DNA from: Taudactylus pleione
Taxonomy: Eukaryota; Chordata; Amphibia; Anura; Myobatrachidae
Direction: 5' to 3'
NCBI GenBank assembly: GCA_031769625.1
Contig: JAUIMM010001030.1
Location: forward strand, 969,501 to 1,033,500
DNA: 64,000 nucleotides
A program made the position numbers and the translations under genes. Of the stretch, positions 9,488 to 19,682 are shown piece by piece; the first letter of the stretch is position 1; the number at the start of each line of letters is the position of its first letter. The notes under the pieces are model-generated. The model saw nothing but the letters and a program-made list of their open reading frames with translations. It searched no databases and was not told where the DNA came from.

Positions 9488-11835
9488 ATGAATGACTACG
9501 ATCAAAAAGAGTCCTTGTGTATTTTTAATTTGAGTAACACCAAACTGACAACACAACATGAACAAGTCCTATCAAAAGGATTAAAATTTGCACCGACACG
9601 TGCACCTAATAAATTTGACATATATTGTGATCTACAGGCATTTTTGAGGAAATTAACACTCAAAAAATATTTTATGAATAACCCAATAATAAAAAATCAT
9701 TCAGAAACAGGAAAATTTAAACACACCAATCTCAAACCTAAATCAGATTTTTTCCCGAGCCATTTGAAAAATCATTACATCAAAACTTTTGAGGCTTTGG
9801 TTATCAAAGACCTCGAACAAATACAACCTGAAATTACTAAGTATAGGAGGACACAACAGCAGGGGCAATCACAAAATATTACTAAAAAAGAGAGACTAGC
9901 GTTAACAGAACTAGAAAGGGATAAAAATATTGTAATTAAACCAGCGGACAAGGGGGGGGGGATTGTGATCCTTGATAAAAAGAAGTATATTATAGAAGCC
10001 CACAATATTCTGAGGGATAATGATACATATCAGATACTCAAGGGAGATCCCATACATAAATACAAACAAGAACTAGACACCATACTCAAGCAGGGACTCC
10101 AGGACGGTATTCTCTCGAAACAAGAATTTCACTTTCTAAATAACCCACATCCGGTCATGCCTGTTTTTTACTTTCTCCCCAAGGTCCATAAAGATCCACT
10201 GAACCCACCCGGGCGTCCAATAGTTTCTGGCATTAAATCACTTACAGCGAATTTGGCACAGTATGCAGACACTTTTTTACAAAATATAGTCAAAGGATTA
10301 CCTTCCTATATTAGGGATACCACAGATATAATCAATACTTTAGAGACAGTGGAGTGGCATTCAGATTACTGGTTAGTCACCAGTGACGTGTGCTCACTCT
10401 ATTCGGTTATTAAACATACACAGGGCTTGGAAAGCACCAAATACTTTCTTGAAAAAGACCAACAATTAGAACAAGCACAGATAGAATTCATCATCAAGGC
10501 CATTGATTTCATATTGCATCACAATTACCTGTGGTTTGAGGATACATTCTATCTTCAGACCACGGGTACCGCCATGGGATCAAAGGTTGCCCCGAGCTAT
10601 GCCAACCTGTTCATGGGCAAGTGGGAGGAGGAGCGCATATGGGGGGGCATGGCTTTGGGGCAAATTTGATCCTATGGCGGAGATATATAGACGACATCAT
10701 TTTTATATGGAACGGCACCAAGGCAACTCTTGATGCCTTTTTAGAACATGTTAATGATAATGACCGTAATCTCAGTTTTACCACACAGATGAGCAGAGAT
10801 AGAGTTGTCTTCCTGGACCTAGAGATTTACATTGATAACAATAGACTACATACTCGGACGTATAAAAAGAACGTGGACGTGAATAGTTATATTCTATCCA
10901 CTAGTGGCCACTATAAGAGCTGGCTAGATAACATACCTAGGGGACAATTTAGGAGAATACGGAGAAACTGCTCCAAGATTGAGGATTATCAGGAACAAGG
11001 ACGTGAATTAAGTACACAATTCACTAATAAACTTTATGACCCTAAATTAATACAACAGGCATTTTTAGAGGCTGGACAATTGGATAGGAGAACAATTTTG
11101 AACACAAAAAATAATGATGAAACAATATCAGCATCCCAACAACAAGATGTCCAATTCATCACTCAATATAACAAATCGGGATATCACATTAAACAGATTC
11201 TAAAGAGACACTGGGACATCTTATTACAAGATGATGATCTGGATAAAGTCCTCAGCAGAGTACCTAAAGTTATCTACAGGAAAGCCCCAGATATCAAACA
11301 GAAATTGGTCAAAAATCATATTCCTCCAAACACATTTGTACAAAAACAACTACCCTATATGTCACAAACAGGAGGTTTCTACTACTGTGGAAAATGTACA
11401 GGGTGTAAAGTTACACACACCCGTATCAGTAAAAAATTGACACATTTCCACTCATCAACAATTGACAAGAACTTTAAAATTAGACAGAATATGTCATGTG
11501 AATCCCGGGGGGTGATTTACCTTTTAAGATGCGAATGCGGCCTCGAATATGTGGGTCGGACGATTAGACCTCTTAAAAATCGTATCTACGAGCATATCAG
11601 GAACATCAAAATTGGCTATGAGAATCATAGCGTGTCCAAACATTTCAAAGAAGCACATAATTCGGATCCTACCAATTTATTCTTCATGGCCATAGAACAA
11701 CCGCAGGTCAATTGGAGGGGGGGAGATCATCTTAGAATTATAGATAAAAATGAAATGAAATGGGTTTTCATTTTACACACCATGACCCCCAAAGGTTTGA
11801 ATATTGAATTCAATAACAGAATATTAATTAATTAA
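9488..11835 (+). pseudogene. PLE-A reverse transcriptase / GIY-YIG endonuclease, one frameshift
   Basis: ORF2 is in a different frame from ORF1. It begins MNDYDQKESLCIFNLSNTKL, with FNLSN matching the ORF2 starts of PLE-C and PLE-D. RT motifs are VIKPADKGGGIVILD (~9930-9975), FYFLPKVHKDPLNPPGRPIV (~10168-10227) and TTGTAMGSKVAPSYANLFM. After the frameshift, WRRYIDDIIFIWNG supplies the catalytic Asp pair. The frame changes within a run of seven G at 10641-10647, so one indel explains it. The C-terminal part (10648-11835) has a Cys cluster CGKCTGC and a GIY-YIG nuclease signature GVIYLLRCECGLEYVGRT, ending MTPKGLNIEF as in other PLEs. The enzyme would nick the target and prime cDNA synthesis. 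Apart from this single shift the protein looks complete. Confidence 0.92.
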
Positions 11836-12276
11836 TTAACACCAACATATAAGGATTCTCTTCCTTTTAAATTAATCATTCAATTTACCTAACTTTGAGT
11901 GCTCATGTGCATCAGAAATGGATTAAAGATAGGAATTTAGATTTATGGATTAGTGATTCATAGATAATGTGTAGGATATATATGTTGAAGATTAATATAT
12001 CTGAATTCATAGAGAGAGTAGTTCCTTTTCCCCTCCCCCCCCCCTTTTTTATCCTTGCATAACACAATCTGACAAATTCAGAGACTGGACACAGTACCAT
12101 AAAAAAGAAAAAGTCTGACACACCACAACTTTAAAATAGTATGTTGTGGACTCCTCAATCTTCACACTTGCATGTCTATATATTCAATTTTTCTTTTTTT
12201 TTTTTTTTTTTTTCTTTTTCTTTATGTGATCTATATTGAGCGACTGCTTAACCATTTATATCAGATTTCTACTATA
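11836..12276 (+). other. PLE-A 3' untranslated region
   Basis: This AT-rich stretch has no gene. It carries a C-run near 12035-12047 and a T-rich tract at about 12190-12222. It is present inverted at about 6600-7028. Confidence 0.85.
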
Positions 12277-13502
12277 TATTTTTATAAAGTTAGAACAACA
12301 GCCCAAAGATGCTTTTACACAGACGATTGAGTCATCAGACCTATTATTAAGGGAGACTCCCACCTCATAGATGATTGGCTGCCTGATAACATATTAACCA
12401 GCCAGCATCAGAACACACCCATCCTTGAAGAAGGCCTGATTGGCCGAAACGCGTCGACGCCCAGTTTTCCACACACGTGACTAAGGAAGCAGAGAGCCTT
12501 GTGCACAGCCTCACGCTGCTACTCCTTATCCTCCTAACAGGAAACAGCAGGAAACAGCGCCCTCCTCTGCCATACTACAGAGCAGCGTGCATTAGAAGCA
12601 GAGGGTTGAGCGAGTGGTACGGCTGGACTGACTGCGGCAATTGAAATCATACCGCACTGCTCCCCTCCTCCACACACCACATGGACAGTGCAACACGTGA
12701 CATTCAGTGAAGACGCCGACCGGTAAGCCCTGCTAGCGGGACGCTGCAGTCACACTTTGCACGGCTCACTCTATCACCGGGACATTGCTTCAGACAGTGC
12801 AGGGACACGTACGTGGATATCCACATACGGAGAGCTACCTTTCTACATAAGGTTACCCTCACTTCCCTAGCACATTGCAAGTAGCCAAAGGGACATACAC
12901 ATACTTGTCTTTTTAGACATAGGGTACCGTATATATTTACGGGAAGGTAACCCCCTCAAAGGGCACACCTACCACCCGGACATTATTTACCCACTTGGGA
13001 TCAGTCCTATTGGCTGACTTTTTCTTGGCTACTAGTCGGTATGGACAAATACTGAGCTGATATTATAACATAAGGGTACCGTATATATTTACGGAAAGGT
13101 AACCCCCTCAAAGGGCACACCTGCCACCCAGACATACCTTGATCCTTCCATATAGGACTTAATCATCATATATAATTTTTATTAGATTATTTTACCATCA
13201 TACTCCTACTACCAGAAAGGAGACATATAAGAGTCTAAAATAGCCATCCATATCACTAGACGCATTGGTATATGGTGTCTATATAAATAAAAGATTGTTT
13301 ATAACATTCATTAGATCTGTTGTCATCTCCACATTTTTTACCTTAGCTACATTTTCTATAATATGATATATAGACAAGGTGAGCGCATGGTACAAAATCT
13401 ATTTTTATCAGTATAATTTTGTTGGAGACAGGACATCTCCAGTACCAAGCAGCCCCCTAAAACAATAAACATCTTGTTGAGCGCTGTTCACATTTTCCAT
13501 TT
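12277..13502 (+). repeat. PLE-A right direct pLTR
   Basis: This copy is nearly identical to 7038-8263. It ends with an AATAAA-containing segment (near 13463) and GAGCGCTGTTC, directly followed by the target duplication. Confidence 0.9.
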
Positions 13503-13516
13503 CTACTCACCGTATT
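13503..13516 (+). repeat. Target-site duplication of PLE-A, right copy
   Basis: CTACTCACCGTATT, identical to 5451-5464. Confidence 0.9.
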
Positions 13517-14291
13517 ACCAAGCTTAGGTGGAGGCACATAATAACAAGAGTATTTATCACAAACTCACTGGAGGGGGGGTTACAATCACATAATAAAACA
13601 TAATAACTTGAAGATTTAAACCCTGGCAACGCTTGGTACTTGAGCTAGTAAATAATATTTTGTTAAAGCATTGTACAGATGCATTTAGCAAGTGTATATG
13701 TAGCTGACATTTGGAACATACATAACTGCTGAAATTTATATTTCATGAGGAATAATTACATTTTGAATCCTAACTTCCACCTATATGTAGATTGATAAAG
13801 GGCACTTTGCTGCCCGAAATGTTGTAATATGCTATATTCCTACATAAACACATCTCTGGCACCCAGGTCATATTCTTATCAGTTCTGGCACTCATGCAGT
13901 CTATAGCTGAAATACTTTTCTAATACTGCTTTGCCCTCCATGTAAAAGACAACACTCATCCCTGATGTACAGGAAGCAGCACTTATGGATGAAAACAGAT
14001 AAAACTCCTCAATTTTGACATATCAGTGTTTTTACACTTCCATAAGTGATAATATACAATATATACTGTATTACTCTGTATTTCTATGGGGAATGCTAAA
14101 TTGACAAATATACCAATCTCAAAAAAATGTTCGCTTTTGGAGCTTGGCTCCTGATGGATGGTGTTAGCCATTGCAATCTATTGACTACAATATTGAAACA
14201 TTTTGTGAGAAGTTTTTTTTTTTTTAATACATCTTACCAATAAATTATTTCTTATCGGGGACAAATTGCAGGGATAATACATATGTCACAT
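13517..14291. other. AT-rich DNA with a solitary PLE-type hairpin
   Basis: No gene is seen. At 13792-13828 a sequence TTGATAAAGGGC...GCCCGAAATGTTG matches the hairpin found in PLE repeats, so an older PLE repeat relic probably lies here. A T-run is at about 14211-14226. Confidence 0.45.
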
Positions 14292-15063
14292 GGTGCCTGA
14301 TTCAGAGATGAATGCAATGGCGATTCTGTACGCCGATTGAATGAGTTTGACATCTCGCATAAACTGAACTGTGTGTGCGCTGCGATCGCATTGCGATTAC
14401 AGATGCACATAGGAATACATTGCACAGTGAGTGACAGGATGTCAGCAGGCCCGCCAAGAGCCATGGCGGGCCCCGGTAATAGGGGGCATGGCCTAATAGC
14501 GGGAGGCGTGCTGGGGAGGGGGAGCGCTCTGAGCCCCCTCAGCCCGGCGCAAAGCCAGGGGGGCGCGATCAGTGTGATCGCTCCCCCGCACAGGCATTGG
14601 AGATTGCTGTGGCTGCTCCTCAGCAGCAACGAGCAGTCTCCAACTGCCCCTCAGAAAGCCCGGGTAATCTGTACCCGCTCCCCCCCCCCTCTCGGCGCCC
14701 CTGGATGTCAGCATTTGGGGGTGGTCAGAAAAATGCAGGCATATCTGTACATTTAAATGCCGTTTTATGGACGTGCATAAATTAGCCACTGCGATAACAT
14801 ACGCAGCATCAGAGCCGTCTGCGTGAGAGGAGAGCTGCCGAGTCTGTGCCTGGTCAGACCTTCCGCAAGGGCAAGATGGCCGCTCGACATGAGTTGATGT
14901 TACCAATATTTACGCAGGTATGCATCATCGCACACAGGTAAGAAGGCAGCAGTGGGCGTCTTTATGCTCGGGTGATCCTTGCAAACATTAGCATATTTTT
15001 GCAGCTGCGTTGCATATGAAAACACTGCTGCGATCGCATTGGTGTCCATCTCTGAATCGGGCC
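14292..15063. mobile_element. Short terminal-inverted-repeat element (Harbinger-like MITE)
   Basis: The termini GGTGCCTGATTCAGAGATG and CATCTCTGAATCGGGCC are inverted repeats. CAT flanks both ends as a 3-bp target duplication. Similar termini bound 31856-32019 and 45266-45864. A 3-bp duplication is typical of PIF/Harbinger elements. The reading frames inside are not supported as genes. Confidence 0.7.
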
Positions 15064-15645
15064 CATAATCATAAGAAATATAAGTACAAGAAAATACATG
15101 CACATTTAGCATACAAGTGACTTTAGAAAGACAAACTGTACCTAACAACCATAAGAACCAACAGACGTCTTCATGATTAATTAATAATAGCAATTCAGCA
15201 TAGTGCAACATGTTGACAATGGTACAATCATTTATCAAAGAAAGTCATTCAGAAATGCTCTACTGCAATCTATGATTTCCCAAATGCAGGTAGATATTTC
15301 ATATCCTAAAATAATTTACACATTTCATAATCCGTTTGATTAGAGTACACACAATCATTGGCGATGTACATAAATCCGTAGGATAACAGTTACACTGAGG
15401 GAATATGCACTCACACTTTGCCACTTCAGAACTTGTCAGTGCTCTCCTCCTGCAGTGAAAAATAAAGATATGTATTCCTAATAAGTATTGCCTTTGAAAT
15501 ATTCACATAATAAAATATTAGGGGCTTTTATATGTACAGTCACCAAGATCGATAACAAACAGACTGAAAGATGACCTGGAGCAGAACTAAATGAACCCAT
15601 CCACACCACAATTGGGCAAAAAATGTCCTGGATGATGAAAACTAT
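15064..15645. other. No gene recognised; one candidate exon
   Basis: The sequence is unique-looking apart from the exon-like segment at 15415-15449 listed next. Confidence 0.4.
15415..15449 (-). other. Candidate 35-nt exon on the minus strand
   Basis: On the minus strand, an acceptor (CTTTATTTTTCACTGCAG) precedes 35 nt, followed by GTGAGT. One frame is open (RRALTSSEVAK). Its phase does not join directly to the candidate at 5269-5307, so either another exon lies between them or one of the two is spurious. Confidence 0.25.
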
Positions 15646-15987
15646 GGGCAGAATTCAATTGTTTCCGCGGTCTGGATCTCCCGTCTAAAGTGACGGGAGA
15701 TTGCGGGCCGCTATTCAATTGTTCCAGCTTTCGTGCTGATCGTGCCCAAAGTGGTCGAGTTTAGCCGCGTAAATCAGCTTTCCCCGACCAAAGTGCTGGG
15801 CACGATCGCGAAAAGTGCCATTTGGGCGCCCGAACAGGTTACTTTTCGCCCATTTCAGTTTGCACCCCCCTGGGGCTGTGAGCTGAAATGGAGCGCTGGC
15901 AGCTGATCGCACCCAACAGGAGCAACAATTGAATAGCTCAATTGAATAGCGGGGGTGAAGGGGGCTGAAAACAATTGAATTCCGCCC
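15646..15987. mobile_element. MITE with AATTCAATTG termini
   Basis: The left end GGGCAGAATTCAATTGTTT and right end AAACAATTGAATTCCGCCC are inverted repeats. TAT flanks both sides (15643-15645 and 15988-15990). The 342-bp element has several internal CAATTGAATAG repeats and no coding capacity. Confidence 0.65.
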
Positions 15988-16535
15988 TATGTCTTTTTAT
16001 ACTATGTTATTTATATAACTTTCACAATTTGACACATTGGCTTGATTCACAGATAGCACAATGCCGATAATTACGCAGTTGAGAGATGTTTTGCCCAATG
16101 TCCATGGGCAAAAAGTCTAGAAACCCTTAAAATGCAGTGTGCACATGCTAACCGAGGTGTGCAAAGGCTTACGCAATGGCAAATGACATGGCTATGATAA
16201 ACATCTGCTCTCCATGGCTATTACAGGCTGGAGACCGGGAGGTGAGTTAAAGTGTTTGCAAAGAAAAGGCTGTCTCATGGGCGTGTTATGGGAGTGTCTT
16301 CTATCTGGTTGTGTTCCTAGTCACACAGCCGTAGCTAGGCATTTTGTTGCCCTATGCCAAAAAAGAGCAATGGTGCCTCCCCCCCCCTATATTTTAAAAA
16401 GGGATAGTGCGCAGCAAAGGCGTGCGCCAAAAATAAATGGGGCGTGGCCTCACTGGGATGGGATGTGGCCACACAAAAGTACCAATTCACATTACACAGC
16501 ACAGTAGTGTCTGTTATTCACATTACATCACAAAT

Positions 16536-16790
16536 TAGTTCCCCAAACTCCTTTATACATGATACGCCTCACAGTAAAGCCCCTTACACATGTTACGCCT
16601 CACAGTAAAGCCCCTTATACATGTTGAGCCTCACAGTAAAGCCCCTTATACATGTTATGCCTCACAGTAAAGTCCCTTATACATGTTAAGCCACACAGTA
16701 GAGCCCCTTAAACACATTATGCCACACAGTAGTACCTCTTATACACATTATGCCACACAGTAGTGCCCCTTATACATGTTATACCACCCA
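16536..16790 (+). repeat. Minisatellite, ~31-bp unit
   Basis: About eight diverged copies of a unit like CACAGTAAAGCCCCTTATAC followed by ATGTTAYGCCT are present. Degenerate C-rich repeats with ATAGCTATCACTGCCCC-type units continue to about 17200. Confidence 0.75.
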
Positions 16791-17205
16791 TCACAGCTCA
16801 CACTGCCCCCACTCTCACTGCCCCCATTTATAGCTGTCACTGCCCCTAAACACAGCCCACACTGATCCCCATCACACTGCCCTCACTCTCAACACCCCTA
16901 CTTATAGCTATCACTGCTCCCAATCACAGCCCAGACTGCGCGCACTCTCACTGCTCACAGGCTCCACCTATAGCTATCATTGTCACCAATCACAGCCCAC
17001 ACTGTTCCCTGTCACATATCCCAGTGCCCCCACTCTCACTACCCCCCCCCTTATAGCTATCAGTGCCTGAAATCACAGCCCACACTGGTCCTACTTATAG
17101 CAATCACTGCCCCAATCACAGCCCACACTGACCCCCCTCCCAGCCCCCACTCATAGCTCACTGCCCTCACACAGCCTCCACTCATAGCTATCTCTGTCCC
17201 CAATC

Positions 17206-17315
17206 CAGGGCCGGATTAAGGTCTGTGGGGGCCCCTGGGGAACAAACTTGTTGGGGCCCCTATCAATTAAATTATACAAGTGATATATTGCTGATGTTTA
17301 AAAAAATATAATGTT

Positions 17316-17318
<3 letters not shown>
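17206..17318 (+). mobile_element. hAT-like element end
   Basis: CAGGGCCGGATTAAGG at 17206-17221 resembles the terminal repeat of short hAT elements. The other end is not found; PLE-B and its microsatellite follow. Confidence 0.35.

Positions 17319-17364
<46 letters not shown>
17319..17364. repeat. (TG)n(TA)n microsatellite
   Basis: TG repeats at 17319-17330 are followed by TA repeats up to 17364, directly against the 3' end of PLE-B. Confidence 0.9.
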
Positions 17365-17367
<3 letters not shown>

Positions 17368-18680
17368 CGACAAAAATCAGCGGCACTTGGAGCTTTTTGC
17401 GAAGATTCATTTAATGTGTACCCAGACACATAATACCAACGTTTCGGGGAACTGCGCCCCTTTATCAAGGTAAAAAAGTATATCAAGAGTAAGAGGAGGT
17501 AGCCTACCTTATACCAGAGAAGCCCGCCATGTGAAAGTGTCAGGACGCCGCCCGGGTCCCCTCGTGACGCTGACGGAGTCCCGCAATGATGATGTCACCG
17601 CGTCGGGCGTCCATGGGAACCTAGGCAACCCGGGCGCCCGCTTTGTGACGCAGCCAGCCGTCCTGCAAGAAGAAAAATAAAGTGAAAAAATCTGTGTGTG
17701 TATACACACAATAGAGATCATACACCACCCATATTATTTACACCTCAGTGACCGGGCCAGAGGCCCGTAGTACAGCATGAGTAAAGGAAGAGAAAGAGTA
17801 TATAAGATAACTAAAAAAACAATATAGTACTGCTACATCGGGATCACTTACAAGCATCAATAGTTAACCCACTGTAACACATAATACCCTAAACAAAAAC
17901 AAGAACACAATGGGAGAAAGGTAAGAAGGAAGACACTTAAGGAACTGAAGAAATATAAATGCTGTATATTGATCCAAAGATCATAAAGTGAAAGTCATAA
18001 AGTCAGAGAACAAAACACTCAAAAACACCTGATAAAATGGTGCACTACGTAGCTGGATCTTGGATATTTAGTTAAACACATTCCAATTAATTCTCTCATT
18101 AAGGCCAAGGGGACTGATGGTTTGCAGATTATAAATCCATTTGGCTTCAACCTGAAGGAGGCGAGTTGCCCGGCCCCCCCCTCTTATGGTTTTAGGCACA
18201 TGATCTATAGCCATGTGTCGAAAGCCACTGAGGGCATGTTTCTTCTCAAAAAAATGCTGGGCCACGGGTTGATCCGTAGCTTCACCGGAGAGGGCTGCTT
18301 TTATAGCGGAGCGATGGAGGGCCATTCGTTCCCTCATAATCCTGGTGGTTTTCCCCACGTAATGGAGGCCACATGGACAACTGAATAAATAAATAATATA
18401 GGAAGACGTGCACGTCAAAATATGCTTAATGTGGAAAATGCGTTGTGAATGAGGATGCATGAACGTGTGTCCTACGATCATATGTTGGCAGGTGGTGCAT
18501 CCCAAGCACTTGTAGCAACCCGGCTTTTTTTTCAAAAACGTACCACCAGGGTTACTATTCTCAAAATTGGTGATGTCGTTGTGGACTATCATATCCTTGA
18601 TGTTACGTCCTCTGGTGAAACAAGCTAGTGGTCTCTTGTTCCTTAAAGATGAGAGATCCTTGTCAAAATTAATGATAGGC
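17365..18680 (-). mobile_element. PLE-B: 5'-truncated Penelope-like element
   Basis: On the minus strand this is the C-terminal half of a PLE protein, then a 3' UTR and one pLTR that ends at the (TA)n tract at 17364. The hairpin TTGATAAAGGGGC...CCCCGAAACGTTGG is at 17436-17470. The 5' end is lost at about 18680, where the truncated Gypsy element begins without a gap. Confidence 0.85.
18068..18680 (-). pseudogene. PLE-B endonuclease fragment (GIY-YIG)
   Basis: The C-terminal ~200 residues of a PLE protein are open to the stop at 18068. They start near LWPIINFDKDLSSL. Features in order are a Cys cluster CYKCLGCTTCQH, the motif FMHPHSQRIFHIKH, the GIY-YIG signature YIIYLFSCPCGLHYVGKTTR, then RMALHRSAIKAAL (catalytic Arg region) and AKWIYNLQTISPLGLNER at the end. 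The nuclease would nick the target DNA. The reading frame extends upstream past 18680 only by running antisense into Gypsy sequence. The RT is missing, so this is a fragment. Confidence 0.88.
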
Positions 18681-19682
18681 CAGAGTGCCCGGGTGGCTCT
18701 GCAGGAATTCACCAGGGTGCAACTGTCGGCCTTGGAGACAGCCCAGGGGCAACAAAAGGTTGCCATCGAGGAAACCCGCCGGGCCTTAGCGGAAAACAGC
18801 CAGGCCATAAAAGAGGTGGTACAGCACCTGATCGCCCGGCCCAGAGATGTTGGTACTGGTCCTCCCACCACCACTCACTCCGTACGAGCCAGTCACTTCC
18901 TCCAGAAGATGACTTCGGGCGATGATGTGGAGGCCTATCTCACCGCATTTGAAAGAACGGCCGAAAGGGAGAGTTGGCCCAAGGAGCAGTGGGCAAGTCT
19001 GGTGACACCTTTTTTGTCTGGGGAGCCACAAAAAGCCTATTTTGACTTATGCCTGGCTGATGCCAAGGACTATAAAAAACTAAAACAGGAGATCCTAACT
19101 CGCTTGGGAGTCACCACCTTTGTTCGTGCCCAACGGGTCCACTGCTGGGAGTTCCATATGGACAAGCCTCCACGTTCACAGATGCATGACCTCGTCCATC
19201 TGTCCTCAAAATGGCTACAGCCCGAGATGCTGATGGGACCACAGATCGTGGAAAGGGTCGTGATGGACCGGTACCTGCGATCATTACCTGCGACTATGCG
19301 CAAGTGGGTGAGCCGTGCAGACCCTAAGTCCGCGGACCAGTTGGTCGAGCTGGTGGAGAGGTACGTGGTGGCTGAGGAGCTGATGAGTATGCCCCACCAA
19401 GCCCCGATGGCGCACCGGCGAACTCCCACAGACACTGGTAAGACTGTTCCAGGGGAGAAGGGTGCTGGGCGGTGGAATGTACCTAAGACTGAGGGTGTAG
19501 AACCTGGAGACAGGCCTGCCAGGCCGGGAAGGTTCTTGCTCCATAAACGACTAGACATTAATATGACTCAGTGTTTCCGATGTGGTGGCTTCGGCCATAT
19601 TGCCGCTAATTGTGCACTTACAACTGAACCTATGCAATGTGATACTGCTCATGTCTACCGCAGGGGGTCTTTCTTTGCATAG
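18681..19682 (+). pseudogene. Gypsy gag, N-terminally truncated
   Basis: The open frame to 19682 encodes a capsid region, with VEAYLTAFERTAERESWP and LSGEPQKAYFDLCL typical of Gypsy gag of the SCAN-related type. A zinc knuckle CFRCGGFGHIAANC follows near 19571-19612. Gag packages the RNA. The first codons of the gene are absent, since the frame upstream of about 18681 is antisense PLE-B. Gag ends in TAG at 19680-19682, and pol continues in the same frame after it. The stop could be a readthrough signal or simply a mutation. Confidence 0.85.

Larger units (their letters stand above)
5465..13502 (+). mobile_element. PLE-A: Penelope-like element, full copy plus inverted truncated copy
   Basis: The 8038-bp insertion is bounded by a 14-bp target duplication. 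From left to right it holds an inverted copy of the element's 3' UTR and pLTR (5465-7028), a filler of about 9 bp, a direct pLTR (7038-8263), ORF1, an RT-endonuclease ORF, a 3' UTR (11836-12276) and a second direct pLTR (12277-13502). PLEs are retroelements with a telomerase-related RT and a GIY-YIG nuclease, and complex arrays of direct and inverted pLTRs are typical. By eye the two direct pLTRs differ at only three positions (7320/12559, 7380/12619, 7492/12731), which implies a recent insertion. Confidence 0.93.

Noticed and set aside
14252..14906. Several overlapping 125-139-codon frames on both strands
   Set aside because: They fall within a GC-rich MITE with inverted ends; no domain, start context or partner supports them.
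18567..18690. N-terminal extension of the 371-codon gag frame
   Set aside because: This part is antisense to the PLE-B nuclease; the gag sequence starts at the junction.
18690..18874. N-terminal extension of the 268-codon PLE-B frame
   Set aside because: It is antisense to the Gypsy gag region and shows no PLE similarity.
19070..19558. 162-codon minus-strand frame
   Set aside because: It is antisense to Gypsy gag, with no similarity of its own.
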